Source of the DNA: Clostridium sp. LS
Lineage (GTDB): Bacteria; Bacillota; Clostridia; Clostridiales; Clostridiaceae
Assembly: GCF_002760435.1 (NCBI RefSeq)
Contig: NZ_AUUU01000014.1
Location: 1 to 64,000, forward strand
DNA length: 64,000 bases
Reading direction: 5' to 3'
Program-made: the position numbers and the translations under genes
Part shown: piece after piece, positions 46,277 to 56,607 of the stretch
Layout of the letters: each line of letters starts with the position of its first letter
How positions within the stretch are numbered: the first letter of the stretch is position 1
The notes under the pieces: generated by a model
Seen by the model: the letters and a program-made list of their open reading frames with translations, nothing else
Told to the model about the DNA's origin: nothing
Database searches by the model: none

Positions 46277-46335
46277 ATTTGTTTGTAAAATTTATTTTTA
46301 TAAAAAAAGAAAAGCATTATTAGGAGGTAATTGTA

Positions 46336-47337
46336 ATGGTAAACGTAGCAATTAATGGTTTTGGAAGAATAGGAAGATTAGCTTTAAGATTAATGATTAA
46401 CAACCCTGAATTTAATGTGGTTGCAATCAACGATTTAACAGATGCTAAAATGTTAGCTCACCTATTCAAATATGATTCAGCTCAAGGAAAATTCGATGGA
46501 GAAATCGAAGTTAAAGAAGGAGCTTTCGTAGTAAACGGAAAGGAAATCAAAGTAACTGCTGATTCTAACCCAGCAAACTTACCTTGGGGAGCATTAAATG
46601 TAGACATCGTTTTAGAATGTACTGGATTCTTTGCATCAAAAGCAAAAGCTTCAGCTCATATCGAAGCAGGTGCTAAGAAAGTTGTTATTTCAGCTCCAGC
46701 TGGAAATGACCTACCAACAGTAGTTTACAACGTAAACCACAATATATTAAAAGCAGATGATACAGTTATTTCAGGTGCTTCATGTACTACTAACTGTTTA
46801 GCTCCATTCGCTAAAGTATTAAGCGATAAATTTGGATTAACAAAAGGTTTCATGACTACAATCCACTCTTACACTAACGATCAAAATACTTTAGATGCTC
46901 CACACAGAAATGGTGATTTAAGAAGAGCTAGAGCTGCTGCAGCTTCTATCATTCCTAACTCAACTGGTGCTGCTAAAGCTATCGGTTTAGTTATTCCAGA
47001 ATTATCTGGTAAATTAGATGGAGGAGCTCAAAGAGTTCCAACAATCACTGGTTCATTAACTGAATTAGTTTGTACTTTAGAAAAGAAAGTAACTGCAGAC
47101 GAAATCAACGCAGCTATGAAAGAAGCTGCAACTGAATCTTTCGGATATACTGAAGATCCAATAGTTTCTTGTGATATTATAGGAAGCAGCTTCGGATCAT
47201 TATTCGATGCTACACAAACTAAAGTTATGGAAGTTAACGGAGAACAATTAGTTAAAGTTGCTTCTTGGTATGATAACGAAATGTCATACACTAACCAATT
47301 AATCAGAACTTTAGGATACTTCGCTAACTTAAAGTAA
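46336..47337 (+). CDS. gap: Glyceraldehyde-3-phosphate dehydrogenase
   Basis: 333 aa. NAD-binding [15 protein letters not shown] at the N-terminus, catalytic Cys in [17 protein letters not shown] (about 149-165), His in [10 protein letters not shown], and the S-loop [19 protein letters not shown]. It shows strongly selected codon use (more AAC, ATC, TTC) compared with neighbours, as expected of a highly expressed gene. AGGAGG precedes the ATG. First structural gene behind cggR. Confidence 0.97.
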   Translation: MVNVAINGFGRIGRLALRLMINNPEFNVVAINDLTDAKMLAHLFKYDSAQGKFDGEIEVKEGAFVVNGKEIKVTADSNPANLPWGALNVDIVLECTGFFASKAKASAHIEAGAKKVVISAPAGNDLPTVVYNVNHNILKADDTVISGASCTTNCLAPFAKVLSDKFGLTKGFMTTIHSYTNDQNTLDAPHRNGDLRRARAAAASIIPNSTGAAKAIGLVIPELSGKLDGGAQRVPTITGSLTELVCTLEKKVTADEINAAMKEAATESFGYTEDPIVSCDIIGSSFGSLFDATQTKVMEVNGEQLVKVASWYDNEMSYTNQLIRTLGYFANLK

Positions 47338-47390
47338 TTTAAACCATATTTAAAGCATAAAAGCGCAAATTTATGTTATTAAAGTAAATA

Positions 47391-47433
47391 AGTCTGGTTT
47401 TGTAGTATAAGGCTATAAAGCCAGACTATTTTA
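47391..47433 (+). terminator. Hairpin between gap and pgk
   Basis: AGTCTGG/CCAGACT stem with inner TGTAG/CTATA pairing and a short T tail; probably an attenuating or processing hairpin inside the operon. Confidence 0.55.
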
Positions 47434-47470
47434 AATAAGGAATAAAAATAAGTTTTAGAGGTGAAAATAA

Positions 47471-48646
47471 ATGAATTTCAATAAAAAAACAATTGAAGAT
47501 ATTGAAGTAAGCGGAAAAAAAGTATTAGTAAGATGTGACTTTAACGTTCCATTAAAAGATGGAGTTATAACTGATGAAAACAGATTAGTAGGAGCTCTTC
47601 CAACTATCAAATATTTAGTTGAAAAAGGTGCAAAGGTTATCCTTTGTTCACATTTAGGAAAAGATGCTTCAAAATCATTAGCACCAGTTGCTACAAGATT
47701 AAGCGAAATGCTTGGAAAAGAAGTAGTTTTTGCTAGAGATGAAGAAGTTGTCGGCGAAAACGCTAAAAAAGCTGTTGCTGATATGAAAGATGGAGATGTT
47801 GTATTATTAGAAAATACAAGATGCAGAAAAGAAGAATCTAAAAACATCCCAGAATTCTCAAAAGAATTAGCTTCATTAGCTGATGTATTTGTTAATGATG
47901 CATTTGGTACAGCTCACAGAGCCCACTGTTCAACAGTTGGTGTAACTGATTATCTTGATACTGCAGTATGTGGATACTTAATTCAAAAAGAATTAAAATT
48001 CTTAGGAGATGCAGTTGAAAATCCTGTAAGACCTTTCGTTGCTATCTTAGGTGGTGCAAAAGTTTCTGATAAGATTGCTGTTATTAACAATCTTTTAGAT
48101 AAAGTTAACACTATCATAATTGGTGGTGGAATGGCTTATACATTCTTAAAAGCTCAAGGGTATGAAATCGGAACTTCTTTAGTTGAAGAAGATAGACTTG
48201 ATTATGCTAAAGAAATGATAGCTAAAGCTGAAGAAAAAGGCGTTAAGTTCTTATTACCAGTAGATCACAGAGTTGCTGCAGAATTTAAAGATGTTGAAGC
48301 TACAGTAACTGAAGATCAAAATATTCCTGCTGGAAACATGGGATTAGATATTGGACCAAAGACAGAAGCTATATATGCTGAAGCTATTAAAGATGCTAAG
48401 ACTGTTATCTGGAACGGACCTATGGGAGTATTTGAATTTGAAAACTACAATAAAGGAACAATTGCGGTAGCTAAGGCTATGGCTGATGCTGATGCAACAA
48501 CTATAATTGGTGGTGGAGATTCAGCTGCTGCTGTTAACATTTTAGGATTCGGAGATAAGATGACTCACATTTCAACTGGTGGTGGAGCATCATTAGAATT
48601 CTTAGAAGGTAAAGTATTACCAGGAATCGCTGCATTAAATGACTAA
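47471..48646 (+). CDS. pgk: Phosphoglycerate kinase
   Basis: 391 aa, normal length. [19 protein letters not shown] at the N-terminus, [23 protein letters not shown] and C-terminal GGGDSAAAV with the glycine-rich loop are all present. It makes ATP from 1,3-bisphosphoglycerate. GAGGTG precedes the ATG. Unlike in many relatives, the gap to tpiA is 302 bp and contains stable hairpins. Confidence 0.97.
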   Translation: MNFNKKTIEDIEVSGKKVLVRCDFNVPLKDGVITDENRLVGALPTIKYLVEKGAKVILCSHLGKDASKSLAPVATRLSEMLGKEVVFARDEEVVGENAKKAVADMKDGDVVLLENTRCRKEESKNIPEFSKELASLADVFVNDAFGTAHRAHCSTVGVTDYLDTAVCGYLIQKELKFLGDAVENPVRPFVAILGGAKVSDKIAVINNLLDKVNTIIIGGGMAYTFLKAQGYEIGTSLVEEDRLDYAKEMIAKAEEKGVKFLLPVDHRVAAEFKDVEATVTEDQNIPAGNMGLDIGPKTEAIYAEAIKDAKTVIWNGPMGVFEFENYNKGTIAVAKAMADADATTIIGGGDSAAAVNILGFGDKMTHISTGGGASLEFLEGKVLPGIAALND

Positions 48647-48699
48647 TTTCAAAATAATTAGCCTTAAGTAAGCAATATTTTAAAAAGAAATTTATAAAT

Positions 48700-48896
48700 T
48701 TTATTAAATTATAAATTCTTTGAAGAATGAATACCTATATACTGAGAGAAGAGTAAATTGATTTCTAGGAGACAAATTCGACGGGATTTGATGAATCTAA
48801 GGCCAAGGATTCAGCTTTTAAGAATAAATTTATGAATTCTAGCGGATATATACTAAGCTTAAGGGAACTTGATCACTTTCCTTAAGCTTATATTTT
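48700..48896 (+). ncRNA. Hairpin-rich intergenic element between pgk and tpiA, ending in a terminator
   Basis: Several local hairpins occur in series: CAAATTC-GACG-GGATTTG (about 48773-48790), TGAATCT-AAGGCCAA-GGATTCA (about 48792-48813), AGAAT...ATTCT (about 48821-48840), and finally a 14-bp terminator stem (48854-48867 with 48877-48890) with a TTTT tail. GC content and pairing exceed that of other spacers. It could be a 3'-end or processing element of the pgk mRNA, a stand-alone small RNA, or a leader of tpiA. I recognise no Rfam family. Confidence 0.45.
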
Positions 48897-48948
48897 GTAG
48901 AAGAATTTTTTGTTTAATAAATTTAAATAAAATTATGAGGTGAATAAG

Positions 48949-49695
48949 ATGAGAAAAGCAATTATCGCAGGAAACTGGAAAATGAATAAAACTGTTGAAG
49001 AAGCAGTTAAAATGGTGGAAGAATTAAAACCATTAGTTAAGGATGCAACATGTGATGTTGTTGTATGCCCTACTTTTGTATGTTTAGATGCTGTAAAGAA
49101 AGCAGCAGCTGGATCAAACATTAAGGTTGCAGCACAAAATATGCACTTTGAAGAAAGTGGAGCTTTTACAGGAGAAGTTTCTCCAGGAATGCTAGAAGCT
49201 TTAGGAGTTGAATATGTTGTTTTAGGACATAGTGAAAGAAGAGAATACTTCAATGAAACTGATGAAGCATTAAATAAAAAAGTTAAAAAAGCTTTCGAGC
49301 ATAATATTACTCCAATCCTTTGCTGTGGAGAATCATTAGAACAAAGAGAAAACGGAACTACTAATGTAGTTATAGAAGCACAAATAAAGGCTGATATAGC
49401 TGGATTAACTAATGAACAAGTTGAAAAACTTGTTATTGCTTATGAACCAATCTGGGCAATTGGAACAGGTAAAACAGCTACAGATGAACAAGCAAATGAT
49501 ACAATTAAAGCAATAAGAGCTATGGTTGCTGAAATGTACGGATCAGAATCTGCTGAAAAGACTAGAATTCAATATGGCGGATCAGTTAAACCAAACACAA
49601 TAAAAGCTCAAATGGAAATGTCAGATATAGATGGAGCTTTAGTTGGTGGAGCTAGTTTAGTTCCAGCAGATTTTGCTGCAATAGTTAACTATTAA
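48949..49695 (+). CDS. tpiA: Triosephosphate isomerase
   Basis: 248 aa from the ATG at 48949, with GAGGTG upstream; the GTG at 48940 is part of that ribosome site. [10 protein letters not shown] with the catalytic Lys, [10 protein letters not shown] with His, and [14 protein letters not shown] with the catalytic Glu, then the phosphate loop QYGGSVKP. It interconverts dihydroxyacetone phosphate and glyceraldehyde 3-phosphate. Confidence 0.97.
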   Translation: MRKAIIAGNWKMNKTVEEAVKMVEELKPLVKDATCDVVVCPTFVCLDAVKKAAAGSNIKVAAQNMHFEESGAFTGEVSPGMLEALGVEYVVLGHSERREYFNETDEALNKKVKKAFEHNITPILCCGESLEQRENGTTNVVIEAQIKADIAGLTNEQVEKLVIAYEPIWAIGTGKTATDEQANDTIKAIRAMVAEMYGSESAEKTRIQYGGSVKPNTIKAQMEMSDIDGALVGGASLVPADFAAIVNY

Positions 49696-49717
49696 TAAGA
49701 TTAATTATAGCAAAGGA

Positions 49718-49747
49718 GACTATAAACACTATGTTTATAGTCTTTTT
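49718..49747 (+). terminator. Terminator after tpiA
   Basis: A perfect 11-bp stem (49718-49728 with 49732-49742), a 3-nt loop and T5. Confidence 0.85.
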
Positions 49748-49770
49748 GTAATAAAGCAGCTTCAAGACTT

Positions 49771-49834
49771 TAGGCGTATTCAAAAAATAACAAGGCCACT
49801 TTGAACTTGTTATTTATTTTCATGTGCCTTATAA
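49771..49834. repeat. Dispersed palindromic repeat, copy 2
   Basis: AATAACAAG-N11-CTTGTTATT core flanked by AGGCGTATTCAAAA and TTTCATGTGCCT; aligns over its whole length with the reverse complement of 34298-34360. It lies between tpiA and gpmI. Confidence 0.65.
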
Positions 49835-50015
49835 GTTGCAATAAGTATAAAAAAATAATATAATTTATATGATTAATAGTATGTAAAATACATTAAATGA
49901 TAATATTTAATATAGAGAATTCTATTAAAATCCTATATATTAATAATGATTTAAAACTAGAATAATTAGAATAAATATTATGATTTTTAACAAAAGTATA
50001 TGGAGGGATAGGACG

Positions 50016-51554
50016 ATGTCAAAAAAACCTGTTATGTTAATGATATTAGATGGTTTTGGAATTGCACCAAAATCAGAAGGAAATGCTGTAGGTCTAGCAA
50101 AAAAACCTAATTTAGATAAATTATTTGAAAAATACCCTACTTCAGAGTTACAAGCAAGTGGTTTAGCTGTAGGATTACCAGAAGGTCAAATGGGGAACTC
50201 AGAAGTTGGTCACTTGAATATTGGTTCTGGTAGAATTGTATATCAAGAATTAACAAGAATTACTAAAGCAATTTCTGATGGAGACTTTTTTGAAAATGAA
50301 GCCCTTAAAAAAGCTATGGATAATGCTAAAAAGAGTGGAGCATCTTTACACTTAATGGGATTATTATCAGATGGGGGAGTTCATTCACATATTGAACATT
50401 TAAGAGGACTTTTGGAATTTGCTAAAAAAGAAGGTGTTCAAAATGTTTATATTCATTCATTTATGGATGGAAGAGATGTACCACCTTCATCGGGAAAAGA
50501 ATTTATAGAAAAAACTGAAAAAATGTTAGCTGAAATAGGCGTAGGAAAAATTGCTACTGTAAGTGGTAGATACTATGCTATGGATAGAGATAACAGATGG
50601 GAAAGAGTAGAACTTGCTTATAATGCATTAGTTTTAGGAAAAGGTGAAACTGCAAGTAGTGCAGTAGAAGCTATAGAAAAATCATACCACGATAATAAAA
50701 CTGATGAATTTGTATTACCTACAGTAGTGACTGAAAATGGTAATCCAATTACAAATATAAAAAATGGAGATTCAGTAGTATTCTTTAATTTTAGACCAGA
50801 TAGAGCAAGAGAAATAACAAGAGCTATTAACGATAAAGTATTTGATGGATTTAAAAGAGAAACATTAGATCTTACATTTGTAACTATGACTCAATATGAT
50901 AAAACATTAGAGGGAGTAAATGTTGCATATAGTCCTCAAACTTTAAATAATACTCTTGGAGAATATGTAAGCAATAAAGGATTGAATCAATTAAGAATTG
51001 CTGAAACTGAAAAATATGCTCATGTTACTTTCTTCTTTAATGGAGGAGTAGAAAAAGAAAATCCAAATGAAGATAGAAAAGTAATTCCTTCACCAAAAGT
51101 TGCAACTTATGACTTAAAACCTGAAATGAGTGCTTACGAAGTAACAGAAGAGTTATTGAGCAGATTAGACAGCGATAAATATGATATGATAATCTTAAAC
51201 TTTGCTAATCCAGATATGGTAGGTCATACAGGAATTGTTGAAGCTGCTGTAAAAGCAATTGAAGCAGTTGATGAATGTGTAGGAAATATTGTAGATAAGG
51301 TTTTAGAAAAGGATGGTTGTGTATTCATTACTGCGGACCATGGTAACGCTGAAACTATGATAGATTTCTCTACAGGAAACCCATTTACTGCCCACACTAC
51401 TCATCCAGTGCCATTTATTTGGGTAGCAAATGATACAGCAGGCAAGAAATTAAATGATGGAAAGCTTGCAGATATTGCACCAACAATGTTAACTCAACTA
51501 GGTCTTGAAATTCCTACTGAGATGACTGGCGAAAACTTAATAGTGAATGAATAA
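50016..51554 (+). CDS. gpmI: 2,3-bisphosphoglycerate-independent phosphoglycerate mutase
   Basis: 512 aa with the ATG at 50016, eight bases after GGAGGG; the longer reading has no ribosome site. Alkaline-phosphatase fold: MILDGFG with metal Asp, catalytic Ser in [16 protein letters not shown] (about residue 61), [33 protein letters not shown] and TADHGNAE. It converts 3- to 2-phosphoglycerate with Mn2+. Separated from tpiA by a terminator, so probably has its own promoter. Confidence 0.96.
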   Translation: MSKKPVMLMILDGFGIAPKSEGNAVGLAKKPNLDKLFEKYPTSELQASGLAVGLPEGQMGNSEVGHLNIGSGRIVYQELTRITKAISDGDFFENEALKKAMDNAKKSGASLHLMGLLSDGGVHSHIEHLRGLLEFAKKEGVQNVYIHSFMDGRDVPPSSGKEFIEKTEKMLAEIGVGKIATVSGRYYAMDRDNRWERVELAYNALVLGKGETASSAVEAIEKSYHDNKTDEFVLPTVVTENGNPITNIKNGDSVVFFNFRPDRAREITRAINDKVFDGFKRETLDLTFVTMTQYDKTLEGVNVAYSPQTLNNTLGEYVSNKGLNQLRIAETEKYAHVTFFFNGGVEKENPNEDRKVIPSPKVATYDLKPEMSAYEVTEELLSRLDSDKYDMIILNFANPDMVGHTGIVEAAVKAIEAVDECVGNIVDKVLEKDGCVFITADHGNAETMIDFSTGNPFTAHTTHPVPFIWVANDTAGKKLNDGKLADIAPTMLTQLGLEIPTEMTGENLIVNE

Positions 51555-51570
51555 TTTATCCAATTAACAT

Positions 51571-51618
51571 AAAAACTGCTTAAAACAATTTTATGAATTG
51601 CTTTAGGCGGTTTTTTTA
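51571..51618 (+). terminator. Terminator after gpmI
   Basis: A long imperfect stem (51572-51590 with 51596-51614) ending in T7. Confidence 0.8.
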
Positions 51619-51816
51619 CTATATTTACAGATAATTAAGATTTACAACATAATATTTTCAAAAGTATATTATTATCTTCTACTTTAAGACAAATTAACTA
51701 GAATAAAATTTTTGAGAATTTAGGCTTATATAGAGATATAGAGTATTATTTGAAGAAAATTGCATAAAATAAATCCTAAATTAATATATTAATAAAAAAG
51801 ATTTAGGATTGATATT

Positions 51817-52416
51817 ATGAAAAAAAGCTTTGCATATTCTGCTGACTTTGATGAAACTACAGAAAAATTATTCAGAGAAGCTAATTATTTAGGTCAAGGA
51901 CATAATGGTATAGTATATGAACTGCCAAATAAGAAAGCTATTAAAATTTTTTTAAAGAAAAAGGTTTGTATTGATGAAGGAAGTATTCTTGCTAGAACTA
52001 ATGGTTCCAAATATTTTCCTAAGCTATACAAGAGAGGCAAGTTTTATGTAGTTAGAGATTTGGTAGAAGGTAAAAGACTTGATAAACATATAAAACAAAG
52101 TGGATTAAGTGATAAACTAATAAAAAATATATTTGAATTACTTCAGGAACTAAAAAAACTTAAATTCAAAAAGTTAGATATTAGATGTAAGGATATCTAT
52201 GTATCGCGTAATGAAAAGTTAATGATAATAGATCCTAAAAAAGCATATAGCAGAAAAGTTGATTACCCAAGACATTTAATGAAAGGATTAAAAAAAATCG
52301 GAGTATTAGAAGAATTTTTTGAGGGAATAAAGAAAATAGATCCTAAGACGGCAGTAACATGGGAATTAAAGTTTAAAAGATATTGTGAATCCGGGCGTTT
52401 TTCATTATTTGAATAA
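51817..52416 (+). CDS. Small protein-kinase-like protein (199 aa)
   Basis: A reduced eukaryotic-like kinase fold: glycine loop LGQGHNGIVYEL (31-42), VAIK-type lysine in KAIKIFLKKK, Glu in DEGSILA, a hinge-like VVRDLVEGKRLD, a catalytic-loop-like KKLDIRCKDIYVS and a metal-binding Asp in MIIDPKKAY. The canonical HRD histidine and DFG phenylalanine/glycine are not present, and the C-lobe is cut short. It may be a lipopolysaccharide-kinase-like or pseudo-kinase protein. It sits inside the glycolytic cluster with no clear reason. Confidence 0.65.
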   Translation: MKKSFAYSADFDETTEKLFREANYLGQGHNGIVYELPNKKAIKIFLKKKVCIDEGSILARTNGSKYFPKLYKRGKFYVVRDLVEGKRLDKHIKQSGLSDKLIKNIFELLQELKKLKFKKLDIRCKDIYVSRNEKLMIIDPKKAYSRKVDYPRHLMKGLKKIGVLEEFFEGIKKIDPKTAVTWELKFKRYCESGRFSLFE

Positions 52417-52502
52417 TAAAGCAAGGTTTAAGTTATAAATTAAGATAGTTCTGATTAATAATATATTCTAATATAGTAAATATTAATAATCTTCATTAAT
52501 AG

Positions 52503-52546
52503 ATGGCTCTTCTAATTTAAATTATATAAATAAAGAAGAGCCATTT
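52503..52546. terminator. Bidirectional terminator
   Basis: A perfect 11-bp stem ATGGCTCTTCT/AGAAGAGCCAT (52503-52513 and 52534-52544) between convergent genes. Confidence 0.75.
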
Positions 52547-52557
52547 GTAAATGATGA

Positions 52558-53079
52558 TTATTGCAGAGAACCATCTCCAGATAGGTAATAGCCATCAACT
52601 TTAATGTTAACAGCCATTACTCCAGTCTTTGGATTGAAGTAATACCATCTTTGATTAATTTGCTGCCAGCCAGTTAACATAGCTCCTGTATTATCCATGT
52701 AATACCACAAACCATCGCTTTGTAACCAGCCCTTGTTCGCTTTACCATCTGATTGAAAATAGTACCATTTATTATCTATAGAATTTTTGAACCAGCCTTT
52801 GACCATTTTTCCATCGCTGCCAATTCCATAATCACCATCAGCTTCATTTATCCAAACATTTTTTACCAATTTACCATAATCAATATAGTAACCCCATCCT
52901 CCATCAGGAAATTTGTACCAACCGTGTTCCTTGCCAGTTGAAGGTATAGTTTGTCCCAAAAATTTAGAATTATCATTTACATAGTAATCACGATTGTCTG
53001 CATAAGCAGCTACATTAGGAACGAATGTTTGAATAGTTACCCCTAATATCATCAGTAAAGGTATAATTTTTTTTGACAT
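52558..53079 (-). CDS. Secreted cell-wall-binding repeat protein (choline-binding type)
   Basis: 173 aa. Signal peptide of about 26 residues (MSKKIIPLLMILGVTIQTFVPNVAAYA). From residue 54 to the end are about five 20-residue CW_binding repeats (GWYKFPDGGWGYY, GWFKNSIDNKWYYFQSDG, GWLQSDGLWYYMDNTG, GWQQINQRWYYFNPKTG). There is no catalytic domain. It probably attaches to teichoic acid or another wall polymer. It is on the opposite strand to the surrounding glycolytic genes. Confidence 0.85.
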   Translation of the reverse strand: MSKKIIPLLMILGVTIQTFVPNVAAYADNRDYYVNDNSKFLGQTIPSTGKEHGWYKFPDGGWGYYIDYGKLVKNVWINEADGDYGIGSDGKMVKGWFKNSIDNKWYYFQSDGKANKGWLQSDGLWYYMDNTGAMLTGWQQINQRWYYFNPKTGVMAVNIKVDGYYLSGDGSLQ

Positions 53080-54694
<1,615 letters not shown>

Positions 54695-54720
54695 TTATTT
54701 AATAAAATAAATTCAAAAAG

Positions 54721-54770
54721 ATAGTCAATAACATAAGTGAAATATTTGATGTTATTGACTATTTTACTTA
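54721..54770 (+). terminator. Terminator after eno
   Basis: A perfect 14-bp stem (54721-54734 with 54749-54762) and TTTTACTT. Confidence 0.8.
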
Positions 54771-54858
54771 TTTTTTCAGTTACATAAAGTTGTAATAAGT
54801 TAATTAATATGTTATTATTAAAGATAGATGTCATTGATTAGTAATGGAGGTGTTACCT

Positions 54859-55092
54859 ATGCAAAATATATTATTGGGTTTTGAAGTATTCTTAGGAATA
54901 TGTACTGTTATAGCTATTTATATGCAACCAAGTAAAGCAGATGCCCTAAGTGGATTAATACAAGGTGGTGCAAAAGATACATTCTTTTCAAAAAACAAGT
55001 CTAGAACTAAAGAAGTAGTTCTTGTAAGATTAACAGTTTTGTTTATGGCACTTTTTGCAATAAATACAATTGTTTTAAATTTAATTAAATAA
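54859..55092 (+). CDS. secG: Preprotein translocase subunit SecG
   Basis: 77 aa from the ATG at 54859; the earlier in-frame ATG is within the GGAGGT ribosome site. Two membrane helices (about 1-22 and 54-76) flank a loop with the SecG-like GLIQGGAKDTFFSKNKSRTKE. It is the small accessory subunit of SecYEG. eno-secG is a common clostridial pairing, but the usual downstream rnr-smpB is not here. Confidence 0.9.
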   Translation: MQNILLGFEVFLGICTVIAIYMQPSKADALSGLIQGGAKDTFFSKNKSRTKEVVLVRLTVLFMALFAINTIVLNLIK

Positions 55093-55100
55093 TCAATTTT

Positions 55101-55130
55101 AGCTGCTTATTGTTTAAGCAGCTTTTATTG
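55101..55130 (+). terminator. Terminator after secG
   Basis: AGCTGCTTA/TAAGCAGCT (55101-55109 and 55115-55123), then TTTTATT. Confidence 0.85.
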
Positions 55131-55213
55131 TATATTGAATATTTACTCATTTACAGATAATTTTGATTATGCTTAACTAATATAATTAGAAAAACAAAAT
55201 TCAATATTATATA

Positions 55214-55242
55214 TTGACAAATTATACGCAGTGATATATATT
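55214..55242 (+). promoter_or_regulatory. Promoter of the SsuABC-like/CopA operon
   Basis: TTGACA (55214-55219), 17-bp spacer, TATATT (55237-55242). A TATAGGAATT element at about 55261-55270, just after the expected start, could be a binding site for a sulfur regulator of the CymR type (weak). Confidence 0.75.
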
Positions 55243-55288
55243 TAAAATACTTACTAAATGTATAGGAATTATAAGAAATAAATATTAT

Positions 55289-55339
55289 CTGACTGGAAAA
55301 CCAGAGGACATGTTTCTACTATAGAAATATGTCCTTTTT
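55289..55339 (+). ncRNA. Leader attenuator: conserved 19-nt hairpin element plus terminator (copy 1)
   Basis: CTGACTGGAAAACCAGAGG at 55289-55307 forms a CUGG-AAAA-CCAG hairpin. It directly abuts, and overlaps by two bases, a 13-bp terminator stem (55306-55318 with 55322-55334) with T5. The same element with one compensated base pair precedes the operon at 61005. See also 60890-60950. Confidence 0.7.
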
Positions 55340-55440
55340 GTTTTCTTACGTACATCAAATTAATATTCATACTAATAGTCATAATATATTTTAGTCTAAT
55401 TATATGGCCCATATAAAATAATACATAAAGGAGTGGTATA

Positions 55441-55482
55441 ATGCCTAGATATTCAATAAAAATTCTATGCATTGAAGCATAA
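55441..55482 (+). CDS. Possible 13-codon leader peptide
   Basis: ATG eight bases after AAAGGAG, then MPRYSIKILCIEA and stop; a single Cys codon at position 10. Located between the attenuator and the SsuA-like gene. Confidence 0.4.
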   Translation: MPRYSIKILCIEA

Positions 55483-55540
55483 CTTAAATTTATTTAAGGC
55501 TTACATGGAAAACAAATTTAAATCTTATTAAGCCCAAAAT
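55465..55540 (+). ncRNA. Possible H-type pseudoknot in the same leader
   Basis: Interleaved complementary blocks: TTAAATTT (55484-55491) with AAATTTAA (55514-55521), and GGCTTA (55498-55503) with TAAGCC (55529-55534). A small TATGC/GCATA hairpin precedes them. AT-rich pairing could be chance. Confidence 0.35.
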
Positions 55541-55588
55541 TTATAGATAAAGAATAAATAATTATTTTAATTAAGGGGAGAAAAGAAA

Positions 55589-56587
55589 ATGAATAAATTG
55601 AAAAGGTTAATATCATTATCGTTAATGCTGGCAGTTAGTGCTTTTATTGTGGGGTGTCAAAAAAGCTCTGAGCAAGCAGTTAACGCAGAATATAAGTATG
55701 GAAAATTAAAAATACAGGCCCTAAGTGGAGCAGTTTGTGGAGCACCAGCTTATATAGCTTATGAAAAAGGATTCTTTAAAGAAGAAGGTTTAGATGCAGA
55801 ACTAGTTAGCGGAACATTAGATGATAATAAAACTGGTCTTGCAACTGGTGAATTCGTAGTAACTACTGGGGATTTTCAGTGGTTTCCGTCAATACAGCAG
55901 GGAATGGATTTAAAAGTTATTGGAGGATTGCATAAAGGATGTATAAAAATAGTACTTCCACCAAATTCACCAATTAAGACAGCGGCAGATCTTAAAGGAA
56001 AAAATATTGGTGTTGATCAAATAGGAGGAACTCCAATGTCAGTTGCTACAATTGTATTGGCTAATGCAGGAATAAATCCTCAAACAGAAGTTACCTGGAA
56101 GCCTTATCCTTTAGATCAATTAAATGAAGCTGTTAGTAAAGGTGAAGTTGATGCATTTGCTGCTTGGGATCCATTTGGTACTCTTGCTGTTAATAACAAT
56201 GGTTATACAGTACTAACTGATATTTCTACTGATCCGTTATTTGCTGGAAAGAGCTGCTGTTTCTTATATGCAAGTGAAAAACAAATAAAAGAAAACCCTG
56301 AAAAAGTTAAGGCAATTGCAAGAGCATATCAAAAGGCTGATACTTGGATAAAAGAGCATCCAGAAGAAGCAGCTCAAATAGAAATTGATAAGAAATATAT
56401 AGCATCAAATGATGTTAAACTCGTAACAGAACTAATTAAATCTTATGACTATGAATATACTGCAGATGCTGCAAAAGATGATATCAGCTACTTTGTTAAA
56501 AAATTAGATAAAACAGGATTTTTGAAGGAAAACACAGATCCAACACAATTTGCAAATGATACTTATTATGATATTTTTAAGAATTAA
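55589..56587 (+). CDS. ABC transporter substrate-binding lipoprotein, SsuA/TauA-like, cysteine-rich
   Basis: 332 aa. Signal peptide with lipobox IVGC (Cys23). The NMT1/SsuA-like fold is shown by GAPAYIAYEKGFFKEEGLDAELV, LKGKNIGVDQIGGTP and VDAFAAWDPFG. Besides the lipobox there are Cys50, Cys118 and a Cys223-Cys224 pair at positions that line the ligand cleft in this fold, unusual for an alkanesulfonate binder. Ligand unknown: a sulfonate, a thiamin-precursor-like compound or a metal complex are all possible. First gene of an operon with permease, ATPase and a copper-type ATPase. Confidence 0.85.
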   Translation: MNKLKRLISLSLMLAVSAFIVGCQKSSEQAVNAEYKYGKLKIQALSGAVCGAPAYIAYEKGFFKEEGLDAELVSGTLDDNKTGLATGEFVVTTGDFQWFPSIQQGMDLKVIGGLHKGCIKIVLPPNSPIKTAADLKGKNIGVDQIGGTPMSVATIVLANAGINPQTEVTWKPYPLDQLNEAVSKGEVDAFAAWDPFGTLAVNNNGYTVLTDISTDPLFAGKSCCFLYASEKQIKENPEKVKAIARAYQKADTWIKEHPEEAAQIEIDKKYIASNDVKLVTELIKSYDYEYTADAAKDDISYFVKKLDKTGFLKENTDPTQFANDTYYDIFKN

Positions 56588-56607
56588 AGTAGATAGGAGT
56601 TGTGTAT

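Noticed and set aside
48770..48887. An open stretch of about 38 codons on the plus strand in the pgk-tpiA spacer that reads almost like protein
   Set aside because: It has no start codon with a ribosome site at its beginning, and the same bases form several hairpins and the terminator; RNA structure explains them better.
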